Assembly: GCA_016235265.1 (NCBI GenBank)
Contig: JACRLI010000016.1
Span: forward strand, 1 to 54,986
Reading direction: 5' to 3'
From: Candidatus Eisenbacteria bacterium
GTDB lineage: Bacteria; Eisenbacteria; RBG-16-71-46; JACRLI01
Length of the DNA: 54,986 nt
Under the pieces are notes generated by a model, which was not told the DNA's origin, ran no database searches, and saw only the letters and a program-made list of their open reading frames with translations. This document shows positions 49,145 through 54,986 of this stretch, piece after piece. Position numbers and translations under genes: made by a program. How positions within the stretch are numbered: the first letter of the stretch is position 1; each line of letters starts with the position of its first letter.

Positions 49145-51142
49145 CTACTTGAGATACCTCCCCAGCCACCCCAGCACTTCCCCGAACCAGAAGCGCGAGT
49201 TCCTGGGCTTCAGGATCCAGTGGCCCTCGTCCGGCAGCACCACCAGCCGGGCCTCGAGCCCCTGCGCCTTGTAGGCGGCGTAGATGGACAGCGCCTGGGC
49301 GTGCGGCACGCGGTAGTCGCGCATGCCGTGCAGCACCAGCATCGGCGTCCTGAAGTCCGCGGCGTGGCGCACGGGGTTCCAGCGGTCCAGGCCCTCCAGG
49401 TTCTCCCAGGGGGCCCCGCCCAGGGAGGCGGGATCGTCCACGGTCTCGTCGCTGGCGAACTGGGTCTGGGTGTCGGACACGCCGGCGTGATTCACCAGGC
49501 AGGCGAAGCGATCGGTGTGCCCGGCGATCCAGCTCACCAGGTAGCCGCCGTAGGATCCCCCGGTGGCGGCCATGCGGGCCCGGTCCACGAAGGGCAGCTT
49601 CTCCAGCACGTCGGTGGCCAGCATGATGTCGCGGAACGGGCGGTCGCCCCACGCCCCCTGGATGCACTGCGCGAACTCCTGCCCCCACGACGTGGAGCCG
49701 TGGAAGTTGACCAGCGCCACCACGTGGCCGGGCGCGGCGAAGGCGTGCGGGTTCCACCGGAAGTGGAACTGGTCGCCGAAGATCGCGTGCGGGCCGCCGT
49801 GGATCATGTGCACCAGCGGGTACTTCCTCTTCGGGTCGAAGCCCGGCGGCAGCACCAGGATCATCTGCACCGGGTGGCCCTCGCTGCCCTGGAACTCCAT
49901 CACGCGCGATTCGCCGAGGTCCAGCTTCGCCAGCACGTCGCGGTTGAAGCCGCTCACCCAGCGGAAGTTCGCGCCGTCGCGATCGCACGCGGCCGCTTCG
50001 GGCGGCGCGTGGAGCGTGTCCTGCACGAAGTGGATGGCGCCCTCGGACACCGAGATGCCCGCGACGTGCCCCCCGCGGTGCAGCTCTACGGGCGTGGCCG
50101 GGGCGGCTTCCGCGCCCGCGGCCGCCGCGCCCACGCGGATCTCGTACAGCGCCGTCACTCCCCGATCCTCCGCGTGGAACACGATCGAGCGACTGTCGCG
50201 GCTCCACTCCCAGCCGCCGGCGGAGCGGTCCCAGGCCTCGGTGAGCACCGCGTGCGCGCCGCTCCGCCGGTCGCACAGCGCCAGGCGCACGCGGTCGGCA
50301 TAGAAGGTCAGGAGCGTCTGCATCCCGTACAGGATCCAGCGGCCGTCGGGGCTGTAGCGCGGCCGCAGGTCGTGCCCCGGGTTGCCCGCGGTCAGGTTGC
50401 GCACCGGCCCGCCGGTGACCGGAACGGTGAAGATGTCCCAGTTCATCAGCGTGTGCGGCGCGGGGCTCGAATCCGCGGAGAAGGCGATCTCCGAGCCGTC
50501 GGGCGAGATGTCGTACTGCCCGGCCGGGTCCATCAGGTCGAACCAGCGGGTGTTGTCGGGGGTCAGGTCGCGCAGCTCGCGGGTGACGGTGTCGAGCACG
50601 AAGATGTGCGGCACCTCGCCGTCGGTGAGCCAGCGGTCCCAGTAGCGGCACATTCGATCCTCGGTGACGTGGGCCTTCACCGGCTCCGCCTCGCGCTTCG
50701 CGGCCAGCTCCCGCGTGCCCGCGGGTGTGGGGGCCTCTCGCAGCAGCGGCACAACCAGCGCCACGCGCCGGCCGTCCGGGAACCACTTCGGGTCGAAGCA
50801 GCCCAGAGGCAGGTCGGTGAGCTTCTCGGCCTCGCCTCCGTCCAGGGGCATCACGTGGAGTTGCGCAGGTTCCTTGTCCCTCGCGCGCACGAACGCGAGG
50901 CGGGTCCCGTCCGGGCTCAGCGCGGGCTCGCGACTGCTGGAGTCGTCGGCGGTGAGCGCGCGCGGCGCTCCGCCGCCGGCCGGCAGCGACCACAGGCGGG
51001 TGCGGCCCTGGTTCTTCTCCATGTCGTAGGTAGTGACCGGCACGACCAGCTTCGCGCCGTCGGGAGACACCGCCGGGGGAGCCACCCGGGGCATGGCCCA
51101 CAGGTCCTCGACGGTAAGGGGGTGCTTGGGCTGCGTGGGCAC
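49145..51142 (-). CDS. S9 family prolyl oligopeptidase-like peptidase
   Basis: A 665-residue serine peptidase that releases dipeptides or acylaminoacids from peptides. GTG 51142 follows GGAGGATC; no signal peptide is seen, so it is probably cytoplasmic. The first 400 residues form a WD40/TolB-like propeller (repeated SPDGxxLxF units). The C-terminal alpha/beta-hydrolase has the nucleophile in TGGSYGGYL (about 530), the Asp in HGMRDYRVP (about 609) and the His in DEGHWILKP (about 639). Length and layout are those of S9C acylaminoacyl or dipeptidyl peptidases. It is divergent from the small basic protein gene at 51318. Confidence 0.93.
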   Translation of the reverse strand: MPTQPKHPLTVEDLWAMPRVAPPAVSPDGAKLVVPVTTYDMEKNQGRTRLWSLPAGGGAPRALTADDSSSREPALSPDGTRLAFVRARDKEPAQLHVMPLDGGEAEKLTDLPLGCFDPKWFPDGRRVALVVPLLREAPTPAGTRELAAKREAEPVKAHVTEDRMCRYWDRWLTDGEVPHIFVLDTVTRELRDLTPDNTRWFDLMDPAGQYDISPDGSEIAFSADSSPAPHTLMNWDIFTVPVTGGPVRNLTAGNPGHDLRPRYSPDGRWILYGMQTLLTFYADRVRLALCDRRSGAHAVLTEAWDRSAGGWEWSRDSRSIVFHAEDRGVTALYEIRVGAAAAGAEAAPATPVELHRGGHVAGISVSEGAIHFVQDTLHAPPEAAACDRDGANFRWVSGFNRDVLAKLDLGESRVMEFQGSEGHPVQMILVLPPGFDPKRKYPLVHMIHGGPHAIFGDQFHFRWNPHAFAAPGHVVALVNFHGSTSWGQEFAQCIQGAWGDRPFRDIMLATDVLEKLPFVDRARMAATGGSYGGYLVSWIAGHTDRFACLVNHAGVSDTQTQFASDETVDDPASLGGAPWENLEGLDRWNPVRHAADFRTPMLVLHGMRDYRVPHAQALSIYAAYKAQGLEARLVVLPDEGHWILKPRNSRFWFGEVLGWLGRYLK

Positions 51143-51244
51143 GGCGATCCTCCGGGGTCGGGCGGCCGGGTTCCAGGGTGGGCGGCGCGGATCCGCGACA
51201 GTGTAGCAGCCCGCGGACGGCTGGGAATGCCCCCCGGGGTCGCC

Positions 51245-51273
51245 TTGACCTCCCGCCCCCACCCGCCTAAGGT
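51245..51273 (+). promoter_or_regulatory. Promoter of the small basic protein gene
   Basis: TTGACC (51245-51250) and TAAGGT (51268-51273) are separated by 17 bases, 44 bases before the start codon at 51318. Confidence 0.5.
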
Positions 51274-51317
51274 GCATGCAGATCCGGCCACAATCCGGCC
51301 ATCCACCAGGAGGCATT

Positions 51318-51422
51318 TTGGGCAAGAGCAAGCAGCGCGTCCGCAAGACCCGCATCCGCCAGCGCTGGAAGCGTCGCCGCAACCTCAAGAAGGCCGCGGC
51401 GGCCCGGCGCGGGGGGCGGTAG
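51318..51422 (+). CDS. Tiny highly basic protein (34 aa), possibly ribosome-associated
   Basis: TTG 51318 with AGGAGG at six bases opens a 34-codon frame ending TAG 51420-51422. The product starts GKSKQRVRKTRIRQRWK and is followed by RRRNLKKAAAARRGGR, so half of its residues are Arg or Lys. Composition and size resemble small extension ribosomal proteins such as bTHX, but I cannot assign a family. The good RBS, a promoter at the right distance and codon use like the neighbours support a real gene. It precedes the M16 peptidase pair by 133 bases. Confidence 0.6.
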   Translation: MGKSKQRVRKTRIRQRWKRRRNLKKAAAARRGGR

Positions 51423-51555
51423 GACCGATCCGCAGCATCCGGACTCACCGTCGGGCCCCGTCCGGGCCCGGCGTCGTTTCGGCCGAGCGGCCGCCGGCCA
51501 CCCCGCCGGCGGCCGCATTCGCAATGGCACCCCCTATGGAATGGGAGGATCCCGC

Positions 51556-52890
51556 ATGCGGCGACACTCGCCGTGGATGATTCCGCTGCTGGCGCTGCTG
51601 CTGGCCGTCCCGGCCGGCGCGCAGCGCCTCGACGTCAAGGAGCACCGTCTGGCCAACGGCATGCAGCTGCTGCTGGTCGAGGATCACACCCTGCCGGTGA
51701 TGACCTACTTCGTGTTCTTCCACGTCGGCAGCCGCAACGAGGTGCAGGGCATCACCGGGATCTCGCACCTCTTCGAGCACATGATGTTCAACGGTGCGAA
51801 GAAGTACGGCCCCGAGATGTTCGACCGCACCCTCGAGGGCAACGGCGGCTACAGCAACGCCTTCACCGGCCGCGACATGACCGCCTACTACGAGGACTTC
51901 CCCAGCAGCGCGCTCGAGACCGTCCTGGACCTGGAGCAGGACCGCATGCGCGACCTCAACCTCACGCAGGCATCCATGGACCACGAGCTGGGCGTGGTGC
52001 GCGAGGAGCGGCGCTTCCGGGTGGACAACACCACCGAGGGGCCGTGCGAGGAGCAGCTGTGGGCCACCGCCTTCAACGCCCACTCGTATCACTGGGACGT
52101 GATCGGGTGGATGGCGGACCTGGACAGCATGAAGGTGCAGTCCTGCCGCGAGTACTTCCACACCTACTACGCACCCAACAACTGCACCGTGGTGCTCTCG
52201 GGCGATTTCGACAGCCAGAAGGTGCTCCCGCTGGTGGAGAAATACCTCGGGGTGCTGAAGGCCTCCGACCCGCCCAAGCGCATCCCCACGCCCGAGCCCG
52301 AGCAGATGGGCGAGCGCCGGGCCGAGATCCGCAAGGAGGGCGAGGTGCCGCTGGTGTACGTGGGCTACAAGGGCCCCTCCGCCACCGACCCGGACATGCC
52401 CGCGCTGGACGTGCTCGAGTACATCGTGGCGCGCGGCGAGAGCTCGCGCCTGTACCGCTCGCTGGTGGCCGGCTCGCAGACCTGCCTGGACGCCGGCGCG
52501 AACTTCGAGTGGATGAAGGACCCCGGCCTGCTGGTGCTCACCGCCACGGTGAAGCCCGACAAGGCCCCCGCCGACGTGGAGAAGCTGCTGTACGCGCAGC
52601 TGGACACGCTGGCGCGCATCCCGGTCGCCGCGCGCGAGCTGGAGGCCGCCAAGAACGGCCTGGAGGCGCACCTGGTGCGCGAGCTCAAGACCACCGAGGG
52701 CCGCGCCCTCGTGCTGGGCAACTACCAGCTGATGCTGGGCGACTGGAAGCTGGTCAACACCATGATGGACCGCTACCGCGCCGTCACCGCCGCCGACGTG
52801 CAGCGCGTCGCGGCCAGGTACTTCAACCCGCTGCGCCGCACGGTGGTCACGTTCATCCCGACCGAAACCGCCGCGGCGCCGGCCCGCTAG
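51556..52890 (+). CDS. M16 family zinc peptidase, catalytic subunit
   Basis: An exported pitrilysin/PqqL-type metallopeptidase of 444 residues. ATG 51556 follows GGGAGGATCC and opens a signal peptide (IPLLALLLAVPAGAQ). The inverted zinc motif HxxEH is present as HLFEHMMFNG, with the distal glutamate in HELGVVREERR. The C-terminal half is the inactive M16 fold. It works as a pair with the following gene, which starts eight bases after its stop. M16 pairs degrade or process peptides in the periplasm. Confidence 0.95.
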   Translation: MRRHSPWMIPLLALLLAVPAGAQRLDVKEHRLANGMQLLLVEDHTLPVMTYFVFFHVGSRNEVQGITGISHLFEHMMFNGAKKYGPEMFDRTLEGNGGYSNAFTGRDMTAYYEDFPSSALETVLDLEQDRMRDLNLTQASMDHELGVVREERRFRVDNTTEGPCEEQLWATAFNAHSYHWDVIGWMADLDSMKVQSCREYFHTYYAPNNCTVVLSGDFDSQKVLPLVEKYLGVLKASDPPKRIPTPEPEQMGERRAEIRKEGEVPLVYVGYKGPSATDPDMPALDVLEYIVARGESSRLYRSLVAGSQTCLDAGANFEWMKDPGLLVLTATVKPDKAPADVEKLLYAQLDTLARIPVAARELEAAKNGLEAHLVRELKTTEGRALVLGNYQLMLGDWKLVNTMMDRYRAVTAADVQRVAARYFNPLRRTVVTFIPTETAAAPAR

Positions 52891-52898
52891 GAGGGGAC

Positions 52899-54278
52899 AT
52901 GCGCAACACCGTTTGCTTCGCCCCGCGGCTCGCCCTCCTGGGCCTGCTCCTGTTCCCCGCGCTCGCCCCGGCCGGCCCGCTGAAACTGCCCGCCTACGAG
53001 CGGCGGGTGTTGCCCAACGGCCTGGTGCTGCTGGTGATGCCCGACCACCGTTTGCCCCTGGTGCAGCTGCACCTGGTGGTGAAGTCCGGTTCCACCGCGG
53101 ACCCCTCCGGGAAGGAAGGCCTGGCCGACCTGACGGCGACGCTGCTCAAGCGCGGCACCGCCACCCGCACCGCCGCGCAGGTCGCCGGCGACGTGGACTT
53201 CCTGGGCGCGCGCCTGGAGACCGGCGCCGACCGCGACCAGTCCACGGTGGACATGGAAGTGCTCAAGCGCAACCTGGACCAGGGCCTGGCGCTGTTCGGC
53301 GAGGTGGTGACCCGGCCCGCGTTCGCGCCCCCCGAGTTCGACCGCGCGCGCAGCGAGGTCGTGGGCCGCCTGGCGCAGCTCAAGGATCAGCCCGGCGAGA
53401 TGGCCGACCGCCTGTTCTTCGCGGAGCTGTTCGGCTCGCACCCGTACGCGCACCCGCTCGAGGGCACCGAGGCGTCGGTGAAGGGGCTCACGGCGGATGA
53501 CGTGAGGCTGTTCCACCGCCGGCACTATCTCCCCAACAACGCCATCCTGGCGGTGGTGGGCGACATCGAGGCGGCGCAGGCCGAGCAGCTGGTCACGCGT
53601 GCGCTGGCCGGCTGGGAGCGCGGCGAGGCGGCCGCGCCGGTCGCGGGGGCCGTGCCGCCCGCGCGGCAGGGCCTGCGCATCGTGCTGGTGGACAAACCGG
53701 ACGCGGTGCAGAGCGAGATCCGCATCGGCTGCCTGGGAGCGCCGCGCAGGAGCCCGGACTACTACCCGGTGCAGGTGGCCGACGCCATCCTGGGTGGCGG
53801 CTTCACCTCCCGGCTGGTCACGGAAATCCGCGTGCGCCGCGGACTTTCGTACAGCCCGCACAGCCGCGAGGCGTGGTACAAGGACGCCGGAGCCGCGTAC
53901 GTGTCGGTGAACACCAAGAACAAGTCCACCCTCGAGACGCTCAACATCATCTTCGGGATCCTCAAGGACATGCGCGAGGTGCCGCTCGGCACCGAGGAGC
54001 TGGGGCGCGGGCGCAACTACACCAACGGCCTGTTCCCGCTGCGCATCGAGGCCCCGGAGCGCCTGGCCGGGGTGATCGGCGGCATCGAGTTCTACGGGCT
54101 GGACCCGAAGTGGGTGGACGGCTTCCAGGAGAGGGTGGGATCCACCAGCTCCGCCGACGTCCTCAGGGTGATGAAGACCTACTTCTGCGACAGCCCGCTG
54201 CTGGTGGTGGTGGGCAAGCGCGCGGAGATCGAGAAGGACCTGCTGACGCTCGGAAAGGTGGAGTTCAAGCCCATGTAG
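52899..54278 (+). CDS. M16 family peptidase, non-catalytic partner
   Basis: A 459-residue exported protein (signal LALLGLLLFPALAPAG; ATG 52899 with GAGGGG upstream). It has the M16 double fold, but the HxxEH position reads GLADLTATLLKRG, so the zinc site is missing. The substrate-binding RRGLSYSPHSREAWY (the R/Y pair typical of the non-catalytic subunit) is intact. It forms a heterodimer with the upstream subunit, as in other adjacent M16 pairs. The operon ends at the terminator at 54347. Confidence 0.93.
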   Translation: MRNTVCFAPRLALLGLLLFPALAPAGPLKLPAYERRVLPNGLVLLVMPDHRLPLVQLHLVVKSGSTADPSGKEGLADLTATLLKRGTATRTAAQVAGDVDFLGARLETGADRDQSTVDMEVLKRNLDQGLALFGEVVTRPAFAPPEFDRARSEVVGRLAQLKDQPGEMADRLFFAELFGSHPYAHPLEGTEASVKGLTADDVRLFHRRHYLPNNAILAVVGDIEAAQAEQLVTRALAGWERGEAAAPVAGAVPPARQGLRIVLVDKPDAVQSEIRIGCLGAPRRSPDYYPVQVADAILGGGFTSRLVTEIRVRRGLSYSPHSREAWYKDAGAAYVSVNTKNKSTLETLNIIFGILKDMREVPLGTEELGRGRNYTNGLFPLRIEAPERLAGVIGGIEFYGLDPKWVDGFQERVGSTSSADVLRVMKTYFCDSPLLVVVGKRAEIEKDLLTLGKVEFKPM

Positions 54279-54346
54279 GGCCGCGGAACCAGCCGTCCGG
54301 GGCCGGGGTGATCCCTGCGATGGTTCATTCGATCTCGTAAGCTAAT

Positions 54347-54372
54347 GCCGGAGGCGGGTTTCCGCCTCCGGC
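54347..54372 (+). terminator. Rho-independent terminator of the M16 operon
   Basis: GCCGGAGGCGG (54347-54357) and CCGCCTCCGGC (54362-54372) form an 11-bp perfect stem with a four-base loop, followed by TCTCTCTT. Confidence 0.86.
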
Positions 54373-54492
54373 TCTCTCTTGGCCTACGCCTGGACTCGAC
54401 GCCGGCCCGACTGTGCCAGTCGGTACTTGTAGCAGAATCCCGAATCCGGGGCGGGTGTCAGGTGGACACCATCACGGTACACTCTACCCAGC

Positions 54493-54798
54493 CTACCTCT
54501 TCCCAACTACTTCCACCTCAATCTCATACGGTCCACGTCGTCCCCTCGACGTGGAATCCGGCTCGAACCGCCACGCCTGGAGCCCCTCGTAGACAGCCAT
54601 GGCAACCTCTCTCTCAAGCGGCACATCCTCCGGGAATTCACTCGTCTGCATTATCCCTGCGGCATTGAGAGTTATCCAGACCTTGACTCGCCGAGGAAGA
54701 TTACGGCAATCGCTGCACACCACCCGTTCGCCTCGCACGACCTTTGGCGCCATTGGAACCTGCGTCACGAGGACCTTCCCGGCGGCATCTAACTCCAC
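54493..54798 (-). CDS. Orphan TonB C-terminal-like domain, possibly truncated gene
   Basis: The frame ends at 54493 with a pattern typical of TonB C-terminal domains: VKVWITLNAAGIM, then VAMAVYEGLQAWRFEPD, and a closing YEIEVEVVGKR. Two cysteines in CSDC lie before it. The start is uncertain: GTG 54798 has no RBS. The frame continues to be coding-like upstream (FEYWAGARKFRYTARG) until a TAA near 54855, with no start codon there. The N-terminal membrane anchor and proline-rich spacer of TonB are missing, so this may be the remnant of a longer gene. The base composition is lower in GC than the genes before it. Confidence 0.5.
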   Translation of the reverse strand: MELDAAGKVLVTQVPMAPKVVRGERVVCSDCRNLPRRVKVWITLNAAGIMQTSEFPEDVPLEREVAMAVYEGLQAWRFEPDSTSRGRRGPYEIEVEVVGKR

Positions 54799-54946
54799 AA
54801 GACCACGCGCCGTATACCGGAACTTTCGCGCGCCCGCCCAGTACTCGAAGGTGTGCGATTCTTAGTTGGAAATTGAAACGGCTCCAACCTCTGTGCTTTG
54901 ATGGCGTTGCGAAGCGTCCATCAGGCGCAGACGAAAGGAGCCGTAG

Positions 54947-54986
54947 ATGGGTAGTGTCATTCGTCGGGTTCGGAAGCGCAAGCGTT
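54947..54986 (+). CDS. AURKAIP1/COX24 (bS22-like) small basic protein, cut by window end
   Basis: ATG 54947 with AAAGGAG at seven bases encodes MGSVIRRVRKRKR before the window ends. This beginning is characteristic of the bacterial AURKAIP1/COX24-domain proteins, of which mycobacterial ribosomal protein bS22 is the best known. Only 13 codons are visible, so the assignment rests on the N-terminus and the RBS. Confidence 0.65.
   Translation, partial: MGSVIRRVRKRKR

Noticed and set aside
1..54986. tRNA or integrase attachment site bordering the defence island
   Set aside because: No cloverleaf-like sequence or integrase gene was seen; the left border lies outside the window.

Overview
The window is about 55 kb of bacterial chromosome, very GC-rich over most of its length. 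Several secreted proteins end in a FlgD-like C-terminal module, the metabolism looks like that of an environmental heterotroph, and tiny basic ribosome-associated proteins are present. I infer a member of the FCB-like or Candidatus Eisenbacteria type of lineage, but nothing here proves the taxon.

Region 1 (1-14171) is an accessory, visibly less GC-rich defence island, with its genes mostly on the minus strand. Its core is a four-gene, start/stop-overlapping operon: SNF2-type helicase, DUF4391 protein, type III DNA methyltransferase (Mod) and type III restriction helicase-nuclease (Res). Beside it lie two uncharacterised helical proteins (214-1086, 1348-2124) and an AbiV-like abortive-infection gene with a 47-codon ORF and a decapitated excisionase-type HTH gene. 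The island ends in a decayed ISL3-family element (12823-14171). That element has recognisable inverted repeats, a frameshifted transposase, and different truncated genes on its two sides.

Region 2 (14172-30200) holds a secreted repeat protein, the glycolate oxidase operon glcDEF and a secreted cupredoxin. It continues with a secreted zinc metalloprotease, a CsgG-like lipoprotein with an unusual repeat array in its promoter region, and a hybrid histidine kinase. An O-methyltransferase, a tiny zinc-ribbon protein, a ferredoxin and a FabL-type enoyl-ACP reductase follow.

Region 3 (30220-39295) is one long minus-strand run: glutaryl-CoA dehydrogenase, a four-gene ABC export system in which half a permease is fused to an AttH/CrtC-like lipocalin domain, an M28 peptidase with a PDZ domain, a WYL-like protein and a small winged-helix-like protein. 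Close spacing or overlaps suggest cotranscription from gcdH down to the WYL gene.

Region 4 (39427-54986) begins with two tandem paralogous secreted proteins, each with its own promoter and terminator. They share a C-terminal TTWG..(R/K).L(Y/F) motif with the otherwise unrelated cupredoxin. Next come a glycogen-debranching-like protein, 1-pyrroline-5-carboxylate dehydrogenase, an SDR reductase, a CoA-transferase, a membrane protein diverging from a YbjQ-family gene, and an S9 peptidase. The region closes with a tiny basic protein, a catalytic/non-catalytic M16 peptidase pair, an orphan TonB-C-like domain and the start of a second tiny basic protein cut by the window edge. No rRNA, tRNA or CRISPR array was seen.
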